A stretch of 38,329 nt of DNA from NCBI GenBank assembly GCA_017469845.1, contig JAFUFP010000058.1:1-38329 (forward strand), in the 5' to 3' direction. Made by a program: the position numbers and the translations under genes. Origin of the DNA: Bacteroidales bacterium (GTDB taxonomy: Bacteria > Bacteroidota > Bacteroidia > Bacteroidales > UBA932). Of this stretch, positions 17,101 through 25,874 are shown in pieces (the first letter of the stretch is position 1; each line of letters opens with the position of its first letter). Under the pieces are notes generated by a model. It saw only the letters and a list, made by a program, of their open reading frames with translations. It searched no databases and was not told the origin of the DNA.

Positions 17101-18065
17101 TCAATTACGCCATGCAGCTATCCCTCATCCACAAAGGGTCACTCACGGTCGGCGACAATCCTCCCAAGGGTTCGGTCTTCACTTTCACCTTCCCCATAGG
17201 GATAGAAGCTTATGATGAAAAGGACATCATAAGTTCCGACAGCAGTGAGGATGAGAACACCGTCATTCCCGAGGGAGCACCGACCAACACTGAAGAGGGG
17301 AAGCGTTCAGGGACAACCATCCTTCTGGTGGACGACGATCCGGACATCCTTTCATACCTGAAGGAAGTTTTCCGCGAATACAAGACACGCACAGCCGGAA
17401 ACGGGACCGAAGCCCTTCCCGTGATCAGGGACAACAAGGTCGACATTGTCGTCAGCGACGTGATGATGCCGGAAATGGACGGCTTCACCCTCTGCCACGA
17501 AATCAAGGAAGACCCAGACACCTGCCACATCCCCGTCATTCTCCTGACGGCCAAGGGCGACTCTAAAGCCCACGTCAAGGCCAACGAAGCCGGAGCTGAC
17601 GCCTTCCTCCAGAAACCCATAGTGTCGGATCTTCTCAGGAGCAAGGTTGAAAGCATCCTGGAAAACAGGGCCCGGCTCCAGAAGAGTCTCCTCGACCTTA
17701 CCGCCGGAAAGGACACCTCCTCGAAAGAAAAGGGGCTCAGCACCAGGGACAAGGACTTCCTCGAGAAGACCCGCCGCATAACCGAAGAGAACCTCTCCAA
17801 CGAAGAGTTCAACGCCACGGCCCTCGCCGAATGCCTCGGCATCAGCTACACCAAGTTCTACTACAAGATGAAGGGACTCCTCGGAATAACGCCGCAGGAC
17901 TTCCTTCTGAACTACAGGATGAACAGGGCCATGGAACTCCTCAAGGACCCTTCCAACAACGTGAGCGACGTATGCTACAAGGTGGGATTCAGTTCCCTTT
18001 CGGGATTCTCCCGTTCGTTCAAGAACAAGTTCGGAGTTTCTCCGAAGAACATAATCGACCGATAG
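14148..18065 (+). CDS. Hybrid two-component system regulator (HTCS), sensor kinase plus AraC-type DNA-binding domain (1305 aa)
   Basis: One protein holds the whole signalling chain. After a signal peptide (MRINTRLLSYTFSAAMAVLLPGLSLKGQ) comes a periplasmic beta-propeller sensor (about 30-650; repeats such as GYIWFGTNHGLFRYNG and GRMWVGTDGGINLI) and a Y_Y_Y domain (about 660-735, LSYSYMLEGYDKDWVFA). One membrane helix follows (about 740-762), then a histidine kinase with phospho-accepting His800 in NISHELINPL, N-box NLLSNAIKYTP and G-box RDNGLGIPDEM. The receiver domain has Asp1104 in VSDVMMPEMDG and ends in an AraC helix-turn-helix (about 1195-1300, SDVCYKVGFSSLSGFSRSFKNKFGVSPKN). The ATG at 14148 is chosen; the frame open from 14097 starts with TTG. 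In known PULs such regulators bind an oligosaccharide in the periplasm and activate the adjacent susC operon. The H-box reads HELINPL rather than the common HELRTPL. Confidence 0.97.
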   Translation: MRINTRLLSYTFSAAMAVLLPGLSLKGQDLDSFMFQNSPRTSSISNVRVLNMTKDGEGYIWFGTNHGLFRYNGTVYKTYYSGLSDDEPTLSSDMILSLLPDSGGRMWVGTDGGINLIEKGVVTMEAPPGVNPIYSMVNLDSGSILYSTNEGLYVFDKESSLAKPVLQDENPDNMLGNITTMESTGENIWLNPLIPKSSLMVLDKDLNSAASISLDGNSLRGLAPYGGNMFVATLNGLKCYTSDGKEIPLPDKLQPFSSRPICGICSDKEAGTLTFGITDEGIYSFKGNSVKRIFSDEKLSGLPYCQILSGGTSLWINKFTLAECSAYHEDNDKTIELRNLRIGESIINVFPSQIRDKVIAVSSFDVYLVDILTKEVSAITPAAFPENRGILTSYMNSSGELFIYDNLFILHKFSKSEGWNYAEDYSVECGTFTASLWEDYSGNVCFIGDNTLFSVNSSGKLTRTVLQTPVSGLAHKGKDGRIYLVGNEGVFFVDFGMNFKKLPIEEPYMSCSYLDEMGRLYIGTARSGLLRYDTETGEMKNLSERLGPQGETIRSINSDGRGTIWVSSRNGIFRLDPDDGRATVYNYSSSQSMVFSPRCSALLEDDIKGNKVVFGCGQALAVVDPFIGEARKSHTLSIDAVFANNRQIREDDSPIVLNSNENQILIYYSGMDFGNSPTLSYSYMLEGYDKDWVFAGQNLTANYSRLPSGKFTFRLKAQTNDGEWTGDDIELNFRIKPSKWLSFPAIALYTLILLGLALYLVRLYSMAAKARKEALQASIDKTIAEKRGQDRMDTFTNISHELINPLSLIYGPAIDLQKEENLSPEGKGLLSLIVKNSSRMMRMTEQMMSFSRMEDSPEKLHISKTDIGKTVRTISENFSYMTGKKNLSLTLEIDDSLTGYCDMEKVAKVYTNLLSNAIKYTPRGGEITVSLASSDNQNEQRTAVLSVRDNGLGIPDEMKRKIFERFERVKANIGDGTIEGHGVGLNYAMQLSLIHKGSLTVGDNPPKGSVFTFTFPIGIEAYDEKDIISSDSSEDENTVIPEGAPTNTEEGKRSGTTILLVDDDPDILSYLKEVFREYKTRTAGNGTEALPVIRDNKVDIVVSDVMMPEMDGFTLCHEIKEDPDTCHIPVILLTAKGDSKAHVKANEAGADAFLQKPIVSDLLRSKVESILENRARLQKSLLDLTAGKDTSSKEKGLSTRDKDFLEKTRRITEENLSNEEFNATALAECLGISYTKFYYKMKGLLGITPQDFLLNYRMNRAMELLKDPSNNVSDVCYKVGFSSLSGFSRSFKNKFGVSPKNIIDR

Positions 18066-18109
18066 CGGAATTCCTTCGGAGCGCCATTTTCACCTTGAGA
18101 GAATGAAGA

Positions 18110-18150
18110 TTCCGGGCCCCGCCCAACAGAAAGTGGGATGAGGCCCGGAA
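18110..18150. terminator. Stem-loop between convergent HTCS and hydrolase genes
   Basis: Perfect 9-bp outer stem TTCCGGGCC/GGCCCGGAA (18110-18118, 18142-18150), with a possible inner stem CCCA/TGGG. It lies 45 bp past the HTCS stop. No T-run follows on either strand, so it could be a processing or rho-associated structure. Confidence 0.45.
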
Positions 18151-18181
18151 ATCAGTCAAGTGGCGGTATCTATCAGTTTTC

Positions 18182-18212
18182 CTTCCCCCGGGAAAGAATC
18201 CCGAGGAAGAGA
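18182..18212. terminator. Second stem-loop in the convergent intergenic region
   Basis: Imperfect inverted repeat CTTCCcCCGGGA/TCCCGAGGAAG (one bulge, one mismatch) around AAGAA, just past the stop codon of the minus-strand hydrolase. No T-run follows. The 157-bp region 18066-18222 holds nothing else I can support. Confidence 0.35.
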
Positions 18213-18222
18213 AGTCAAAAAT

Positions 18223-19167
18223 CTAGAAGTTCTTCCTCAGGAGTGTCCACTCGGGGAAGTTTCCGCTTTCCTTGGTTCCCATGAAATAGGGAGCGTAGGT
18301 GTAATCGGATTTCAGCATCCAGTCCATCCATGCGGTATAGATGGGAGCGTACCAATCCGGTTTCTCATAGGGTCCGGGATGGCCTGAAGGGCAGTTGCCG
18401 AACACTACCGGGACGTGGCTTATGTAATCGTAGTCCGACGCTCCGTTGGGATATGCGATATCCTCCTCCCCGCCGCAGAAATACGCTACAGGGACATTGA
18501 TCTTCTCAAGGTCCTTCTTTGTGAGGTTGCCGAGGATCTGCGACATGGAGTCTTCCCTGCCGAAGATGCCGCTGTTGACGGGCACTACGGTCTTCACCCT
18601 CACATCACCGGAAGTTCCCATCATAAGAGCCTGAAGACCTCCGCAGGACTGTCCCGAGACGGCGAGGTTGTCGGTATCGATGACCTTGTAGAATTCGCTC
18701 TTACGGTTGTAGCTCCGCTCCTCGATATAATCAAGAGCTTTCAGAAGGGCCATCGCGTCATCGTATGAAGAAGGGCGGTTTCCGCCGTTTTTCTTCACTA
18801 TGGCCTCCATCGTCGCCTGTTCCTGTTCGCGGGTCGGGGCGCTTTCCCTCCAGTATCCGTTGGTAATGATGACGTAACCGTGCGAAGCGACTTCAGTGAG
18901 GAAATCAAGAAGTCCGAAAGAGTTCCTGGCGCAACCTCCGTTACCGAAAAGGATGACGGGGAGTTTGCCTTCGGCCGCAGCTGCAGCCTTCATGTCCGAA
19001 GGACGGATGATGGAATACCCTTCCAGCTTGCTGTCTTCGGTGACTACGGCCTTGTAGGGACCGGAGCCCCCACCGCGGAGAGTGAGGGAATGAGAAGTCT
19101 TGGCCTCAGAAAGAAGAGGCATCATAGCCAAGGACAAGCCCAGCAGAATCGTTGAAATCAGTTTCAT
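18223..19167 (-). CDS. Secreted alpha/beta hydrolase (314 aa)
   Basis: Alpha/beta-hydrolase fold resembling the dienelactone-hydrolase/chlorophyllase/polyester-hydrolase group. Signal peptide MKLISTILLGLSLAMMPLLSEAK. Ser174 in VSGQSCGG is the nucleophile, Asp236 in GGEEDIAYP and His263 in CPSGHPGPY complete a plausible triad; LFGNGGCA near residue 73 would supply the oxyanion hole. It is last in the run 22542-18223, 40 bp after the esterase at 19208-20845, so it is probably co-transcribed with it. It is unrelated in sequence to the type-B esterases, so it adds a second esterase fold to the locus. Substrate unknown. Confidence 0.85.
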   Translation of the reverse strand: MKLISTILLGLSLAMMPLLSEAKTSHSLTLRGGGSGPYKAVVTEDSKLEGYSIIRPSDMKAAAAAEGKLPVILFGNGGCARNSFGLLDFLTEVASHGYVIITNGYWRESAPTREQEQATMEAIVKKNGGNRPSSYDDAMALLKALDYIEERSYNRKSEFYKVIDTDNLAVSGQSCGGLQALMMGTSGDVRVKTVVPVNSGIFGREDSMSQILGNLTKKDLEKINVPVAYFCGGEEDIAYPNGASDYDYISHVPVVFGNCPSGHPGPYEKPDWYAPIYTAWMDWMLKSDYTYAPYFMGTKESGNFPEWTLLRKNF

Positions 19168-19207
19168 ATGATTTTATATTTAAAAAATATCAATGACAAT
19201 TCATGTT

Positions 19208-20845
19208 TCAGAACATCCTTACCGGATGACGTGAAGCTATCCCGAGAAGTGCCCTGTCGTGGTTACGGGTAACGGAGCACTCGGTGTCAAAGATCATGGT
19301 CGCACCGTTAGCGGTATCGTAAGAAGGCCATTCGGGAAGTCCGGGAGCGGAAGGTGTACCGGTTTTCGCGAAATTTATCCAGGCGGTGCTCATCTTGTCG
19401 GCGAGTTCCCTCTCCGCGGGTCCGTCACCGGTGAGGCCGAACTGAACCTCGACGTTGCCGTGGACGAAAGCCAGTTCCATGTTGTGGGGGCAACGGAACA
19501 TTCCGCCCTGCGCCTTAGACTTGAAATCGAACTCGTAGCGGAAGACCGGAGCTCCACCCTGGGCGGCCTTGAGGTCAGCCTGCTCCACCGCGAATCCCCT
19601 GAACATGTAGTCGGTCTCCAGAAGGTCACGGTCCTCGCATGAAGGATATGCCCTGCGGTATTCGGCCATGTAGGCGTCGGTATCGTCTCCGTAACGGGGA
19701 AGAAGCATTTCCCTCAGCTTTTCGGGGGTGAGATTGTCATAAGTCATACCGGCTCTTACGGAGAACTCGTTGAGATTTGTTCCAAGAAGAAGAGGTATAT
19801 CCTTGGACATTCCGGAGCGGAGTCCTTCCGAAGGCTGCATAGGCAGGAAATCCCCGTCAACCGTAGGACCCAAGCCGAAGATGAAGCAACTGAACCCGTC
19901 AGCGTCAGCCTGAGGGCGTACTTCCCTTACCGCCGCTTCGGACGCCTCCGCTATCTTCTCGTAAGGAATCTCCGACATCTCGTCGACATGAGCGGCGTCA
20001 AGGCCGAGGTTCTTTACCGTCAGCTCTCCTATCCTGGAAGAATACTTGCTTTCCATAAGGGCGAGGGTGGATCCGCTCTGGATCGCCGCCTTGTGGAAAA
20101 GTCCCGCCGCTGAAGGGGCCACCATCAGCGTGGAAATCTTTCCGCCACCTCCGCTCTGACCGTAGATCATCACATTGTCGGGGTCTCCTCCGAAAGAGGC
20201 GATGTTCCCCTTTATCCATTTGAGGGCGGCGATTATGTCAAGTATTCCGACATTGCCGGAATAACGGTACTTCTCACCGAAGGACGAAAGGTCCAGGAAA
20301 CCTACGCAATTGAGACGATGGTTGAGGGTCACCGTGACGACGTCACCCTTTTTCGCCGCGGCGCTTCCGTCGTAACAGGGAAGGTGCTGACCGTTTCCGG
20401 CGGAGAAGCCTCCTCCGTGGATCCAGACCATGACGGGGCGTTTCCCTCCGTCATTGATACCCTTGGTCCAGATATTGAGCCTCAGGCAATCTTCGCCCAT
20501 ATATCCGTCCGTCCAGTTGAAGGCGAACTCGTCGGAATCGGCGGAAATCACATGATGGGATTGGGGAGAAACCGGCCCGTAGGCCCTCACTGTCTTCACT
20601 CCGTCCCACCTGGAAGGGTCATGCGGAGGCATGAACCTGTCCGCCTCGGCGTACTCTATTCCCTTGAATATGTAGAGTCCGCCCTGTTCGTATCCGGCTA
20701 CAGTTCCGAAGGCGGTCTTCACTTCGGCGATTCCCTCGCCGTAGCGGATTTGGTTGTCAGAGGGAGTGGACACTCCTCTACCGGCGCATCCGGAGAAAAG
20801 GCACAATGCTGTACCCAACAAAGGTAGAATTGACTTTTTAAGCAT
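19208..20845 (-). CDS. Type-B carboxylesterase, lipoprotein (545 aa)
   Basis: Carboxylesterase type-B family with signal MLKKSILPLLGTALCLFSGC (lipobox Cys20). Triad: Ser231 (YGQSGGGG), Glu360 (GTNLNEFS), His454 (RCPHNMELAF); oxyanion motif HGGGFSAG near 143-150. It carries about 20 extra residues around 305-325 (VREVRPQADADGFSCFIFG) compared with its paralogue at 5824-7404, near the substrate pocket side of the fold. Lies 86 bp after the esterase at 20932-22542, with a strong hairpin between them, and 40 bp before the alpha/beta hydrolase gene. Likely removes acyl or aromatic esters from the PUL substrate (context only). Confidence 0.94.
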   Translation of the reverse strand: MLKKSILPLLGTALCLFSGCAGRGVSTPSDNQIRYGEGIAEVKTAFGTVAGYEQGGLYIFKGIEYAEADRFMPPHDPSRWDGVKTVRAYGPVSPQSHHVISADSDEFAFNWTDGYMGEDCLRLNIWTKGINDGGKRPVMVWIHGGGFSAGNGQHLPCYDGSAAAKKGDVVTVTLNHRLNCVGFLDLSSFGEKYRYSGNVGILDIIAALKWIKGNIASFGGDPDNVMIYGQSGGGGKISTLMVAPSAAGLFHKAAIQSGSTLALMESKYSSRIGELTVKNLGLDAAHVDEMSEIPYEKIAEASEAAVREVRPQADADGFSCFIFGLGPTVDGDFLPMQPSEGLRSGMSKDIPLLLGTNLNEFSVRAGMTYDNLTPEKLREMLLPRYGDDTDAYMAEYRRAYPSCEDRDLLETDYMFRGFAVEQADLKAAQGGAPVFRYEFDFKSKAQGGMFRCPHNMELAFVHGNVEVQFGLTGDGPAERELADKMSTAWINFAKTGTPSAPGLPEWPSYDTANGATMIFDTECSVTRNHDRALLGIASRHPVRMF

Positions 20846-20889
20846 ATGATGTTTGTTTTGTTCACGTTCTATACCGGAAGGAAACGTTA

Positions 20890-20925
20890 CTCTACCGGCA
20901 CTCCATTAAAGGAGAACCGGTAGAG
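20890..20925 (-). terminator. Intergenic hairpin between two esterase genes
   Basis: CTCTACCGG/CCGGTAGAG outer stem (20890-20898, 20917-20925) with an inner CTCC/GGAG stem around ATTAAA. It begins 7 bp after the upstream esterase stop codon on the minus strand. No long T-run follows (GTAACGTTTCC), so it may be a leaky terminator or a 3'-stabilising element that lowers expression of the downstream genes. Confidence 0.55.
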
Positions 20926-20931
20926 ATATCA

Positions 20932-22542
20932 CTAGAACATTCCCTTTTCCGGAGCTATGTCAAGAAGTTTGCGGTCATGGTTTGAAAGAGATTCGCACTT
21001 TTTGTCGAAGACCATGATGTTCCTCTTGGAAGGATCATACTTCGGCCACGAAGGAAGGGAAGAGTTGTTGGGATCACCGCTTCTGGTGAAAGCTATCCAT
21101 GCCGCGCTCATCCTGTCGGCGAGCTGATAGGCGTCCGGAGTGCTTCCGGTGAGTTCCCTCTGGAGGAAGATGTTGTTGAACATGAAGGGAAGGTCCATGT
21201 TGTGTGTGGCTCCGAACTTTCCGTCAAGGACGGGAGACTTCCAGCGGAACTGGTACATGTACACCGGAGCTCCGCCTATGTTGTATTTCTTGTCGGCTAC
21301 AACGATGGTGCTCTTCCTGGTGTTGATGTCAATCGAGACCATATCGTTTATCGTCATGCCGGGATATGCCTTGAAGAACTCCTTTTTGAATTCGGGAGCG
21401 GCGCTGCCGAAGCGATTTGAGAGAATCTCGTCAGCCTGTGTTTCGGTAAGTTCAACATCATAATAAAGGGTATGCCCCAGTTCATTGAAGGTGGAACCTA
21501 TCATGAGCGGAATATCCTTGTGAAGGTAATCAGCCTCGGGAGCGAACCAGTCGTAAGGAAGGGTAGGATCTCCGCAGGTGGGGCCGTCCATGAAACGTCC
21601 GCCGTTGGCCATACCGGCCTTTCTTGCGGCCTCCGAGAGTTCCTCATAAGGGACAGTAAGTATCTTGTCTATGTTGCCCGCATCAAGACCGAGAGCCGCA
21701 GCGACCCTTTTTCCATAGTCCTGCGCAGCTTTCTTCGCCATCATATGGCCGGCTCCGTAAGGTCCGCTCTGGACGATCGCCCTATGGAAAAGACCTTTGG
21801 CCGAAGGAGTCACCATGAGGGTCTGGACCTTTCCGCCACCACCGGACTGTCCGGCGATCGTAACGGCTGAAGGGTCACCTCCGAAGTACTCGATATTGTC
21901 ACGTATCCACTCGAGGGACTTGACCATGTCCATAACGCCCGTATTGGCGGAATACTTGTACCTTTCTCCTAAAGAAGAAAGATCAAGGAAACCAAGACAA
22001 TTGAGACGGTGGTTGACAGTAACGACAACTATATCACCTTTCTTAGCAAGGGAAGTTCCTTCATAACAGGCCAGATTGATCGCCGAACCGGAAGAGAATC
22101 CGCCGCCGTGGAACCATACGAAAACGGGACGTTTCTTTCCGTCCTGAAGGCCCTTGGTGAACACGTTCACGGTGAACATATCTTTTTCGTCGAAGACTTC
22201 CTTCGTGTAACGGAAGGCGAACTCATAATCGTTCTGTCCACGCCAGACGAGATTGCTTCCCTGGGGGCAGGCAGGCCCATAGACCCTGGCCATCCTGACT
22301 TCCGTCCAAGGCTCGGGATCGGTTGGAGGGGCGAACCTTTCGGCCGCGGCATAAGGTATGCCCTTGAAAACGTATACGCCGTCATCGACATATCCGATGA
22401 CCGGACCGTTGGTGGTTCTGGTGACAGCATCCTTCGAAGAGGAAATGACAGGTCCGGGATTGGACGTGGTACCGCTCTGCGCGAAAGCGCCCGCGCAAAT
22501 GGCCATACCCGCCAAAAGACCCATGAGATGTTTTGTGATCAT
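20932..22542 (-). CDS. Type-B carboxylesterase, secreted (536 aa)
   Basis: Carboxylesterase type-B family with triad Ser233 (AGQSGGGG), Glu354 (STFNELGH) and His447 (GATHNMDLPF); oxyanion motif FHGGGFSSG at about 144-152. The N-terminus MITKHLMGLLAGMAICAGAFAQ is a signal-peptidase-I signal, not a lipoprotein signal, so this enzyme should be soluble in the periplasm or exported, unlike the other three. It also has FRYTKEVFDEKDMFTVNVFT where the paralogues have WTDGY.EDCL.LNIWT. First gene of the run that continues with the esterase at 19208 and the alpha/beta hydrolase. Its upstream region has the operator half-site found before susC, so regulation by the HTCS is likely (inference). Confidence 0.94.
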   Translation of the reverse strand: MITKHLMGLLAGMAICAGAFAQSGTTSNPGPVISSSKDAVTRTTNGPVIGYVDDGVYVFKGIPYAAAERFAPPTDPEPWTEVRMARVYGPACPQGSNLVWRGQNDYEFAFRYTKEVFDEKDMFTVNVFTKGLQDGKKRPVFVWFHGGGFSSGSAINLACYEGTSLAKKGDIVVVTVNHRLNCLGFLDLSSLGERYKYSANTGVMDMVKSLEWIRDNIEYFGGDPSAVTIAGQSGGGGKVQTLMVTPSAKGLFHRAIVQSGPYGAGHMMAKKAAQDYGKRVAAALGLDAGNIDKILTVPYEELSEAARKAGMANGGRFMDGPTCGDPTLPYDWFAPEADYLHKDIPLMIGSTFNELGHTLYYDVELTETQADEILSNRFGSAAPEFKKEFFKAYPGMTINDMVSIDINTRKSTIVVADKKYNIGGAPVYMYQFRWKSPVLDGKFGATHNMDLPFMFNNIFLQRELTGSTPDAYQLADRMSAAWIAFTRSGDPNNSSLPSWPKYDPSKRNIMVFDKKCESLSNHDRKLLDIAPEKGMF

Positions 22543-22570
22543 GACAAAAAGATGTTTTAAGTTTACGGTT

Positions 22571-22653
22571 GCAAGTTACCCAATAAAGGGAAAGGGCTTT
22601 TGACGCGGTTTTCACATAGTTTTGCAGAAGATTCAATGTTTGGCAAAAGTTTC
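22571..22653 (-). promoter_or_regulatory. Operator/promoter of the 20932-22542 esterase
   Basis: AGTTTTGC at 22618-22625 and GTTTGGCAAAAGTTTC at 22638-22653 align with the susC operator: the two TTTTGC-like cores are 19 bp apart as in the susC promoter, and GTTT.GCAAAA.TTTCAAA matches at all but two positions. A weak -7-like CTTG core (minus strand, 22575-22572) lies 46 bp from the half-site. The start codon is about 30 bp further downstream. Activation by the HTCS is inference. Confidence 0.5.
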
Positions 22654-22779
22654 AAACAGGGGTATCCAAAACCACTGTTTCCAGTCCGCAGAAGATAAAA
22701 TAGCTCCCGGCAACCGGTATGGTTCTTTCTATCCGATCCCGAAAGCGAAGCCTTGTCTTCGGGCGAAAAAAGCATACGG

Positions 22780-22803
22780 AAAAGCGGCGGACGGAGCCCC
22801 GCC
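22780..22803 (-). terminator. Terminator of the DUF6440-like gene
   Basis: GGCGG/CCGCC stem (22786-22790, 22799-22803), followed on the minus strand by GCTTTTCC. It lies 31 bp after the small gene's stop. Another hairpin, CCCGAA/TTCGGG at 22738-22763, follows without a T-run. Confidence 0.45.
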
Positions 22804-22834
22804 CACCTTCAATCTTTCCCCTTCAAGGAGCTTC

Positions 22835-23026
22835 CTAATAATCCTTATTGAAGTCCTTCGTCACGATCGGTTTACCGTCAGCGTCCACAAGAGGAGTGAG
22901 TCCGCCGCCGTACCCGCGGTGGACAAAGAGATAGTTGACGCCGGTTTCCTTGTCTACGATGACGACGGCGTCCGTCAAGATGTTGAGCCCTTCCTTCTGT
23001 TTGATGTCGAATCTGTCTGAACCCAT
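22835..23026 (-). CDS. Small DUF6440-like protein (63 aa)
   Basis: Reads MGSDRFDIKQKEGLNILT, then a VVIVDKETGVNYLFV strand and GYGGGLTPLVDADGKPI, a pattern I recognise from the small DUF6440 family of unknown function. The ATG at 23026 is chosen because the longer frame to 23098 adds 24 residues unrelated to the family and crosses the likely promoter (TATATTTA, minus strand 23073-23066). No signal peptide or membrane segment, so probably cytoplasmic. It lies alone between the esterase cluster and the divergent xylanase gene. No function can be given. Confidence 0.7.
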   Translation of the reverse strand: MGSDRFDIKQKEGLNILTDAVVIVDKETGVNYLFVHRGYGGGLTPLVDADGKPIVTKDFNKDY

Positions 23027-23141
23027 GATGAAAATTTGATGAAGATTATTGTTTGTTTCTGTCGATAAATATAGCCATTTTCCTTTCACGAACGCCACAA
23101 TCCCTGAAACGGACTTTCAAAAAAAAGTCCAAATGCTATAA

Positions 23142-25391
<2,250 letters not shown>

Positions 25392-25435
25392 AGGAACTCC
25401 GGGGGAAGAAAACCATCAACCGATACTGCTGACAA

Positions 25436-25460
25436 AGGGCGGCCTTTTTCGGGCCGCCCT
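25436..25460. terminator. Bidirectional terminator between xylanase and GH3 remnant
   Basis: AGGGCGGCC/GGCCGCCCT stem (25436-25444, 25452-25460) with loop TTTTTCG. On the minus strand TTTG follows the stem. It can serve the xylanase gene (45 bp downstream of its stop) and the convergent GH3 remnant. Confidence 0.65.
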
Positions 25461-25493
25461 CATCGTATATTCCGTAGAACGGAAACGGAAGAA

Positions 25494-25676
25494 CTAACGG
25501 TGAAGTTCCTCAAGTTTCTCCGAAGGGTCCATCACATCATTGACCTTCCATGAGCGTGAACGCGGCAGGCGGAAAGTTCCGCTGCAGCGTATATCATCAA
25601 CCGAAGAGGCGAAAAGGGCGGTGTAAGTTCCCTTGTCAGTCTCCCATGATGAAGTACTCTCATTGAAAGATGCCAA
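25494..25676 (-). pseudogene. C-terminal remnant of a GH3 glycosidase (about 60 codons)
   Basis: The frame reads LASFNESTSSWETDKGTYTA, then LFASSVDDIRCSGTFRL, which matches the last strands of the fibronectin-III-like domain that ends GH3 beta-glucosidases and beta-xylosidases (typically ...W..E.GTY...VGASS.DIR..G.F.L). Nothing upstream in frame resembles the rest of the enzyme, which would need about 700 more codons, and the space is taken by a hairpin at 25703-25732 and the acyltransferase promoter. It therefore looks like the tail of a deleted gene that was convergent with the xylanase gene. A free-standing 60-residue protein is unlikely; the only start would be TTG. Confidence 0.6.
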
Positions 25677-25702
25677 AGAATAATAAACAGAAAAACATAC
25701 CC

Positions 25703-25732
25703 AAAAAGCCCTTCACGACGGAACGGGCTTTT
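25703..25732. terminator. Terminator-like hairpin at the GH3 deletion edge
   Basis: AAAAGCCC/GGGCTTTT arms (25704-25711, 25725-25732) with T-rich flanks on both strands. It lies just upstream of the GH3 remnant. With no gene ending here on either strand, it may have terminated a gene now lost. The 25392-25874 interval otherwise holds only the remnant, two hairpins and the acyltransferase -7 box. Confidence 0.5.
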
Positions 25733-25768
25733 CTTGCCTTCAACGCCCGAATTTCGGCACATTATCGC

Positions 25769-25776
25769 TACTTTTG
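25769..25776 (+). promoter_or_regulatory. -7 box of the acyltransferase gene
   Basis: TACTTTTG matches TAnnTTTG. It lies 98 bp before the ATG at 25875, implying a leader of about 90 nt. No clear -33 box. Confidence 0.35.
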
Positions 25777-25874
25777 TACGAAATTCGCCAAGCGGCACAC
25801 AGAACACATCACATTCTTTCCAAAAAGCGGAAATGCCCGTTTTCCGGCACCGAAACAGCACGGGCACATTGACG

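Noticed and set aside
17210..17842. 210-codon open frame antisense to the HTCS receiver and AraC domains
   Set aside because: Ser/Arg-rich antisense frame over well-conserved coding sequence; no independent support.
22738..22763. CCCGAA/TTCGGG hairpin upstream of the secreted esterase
   Set aside because: Short stem without a T-run on either strand; recorded only as background structure near the small gene's terminator.
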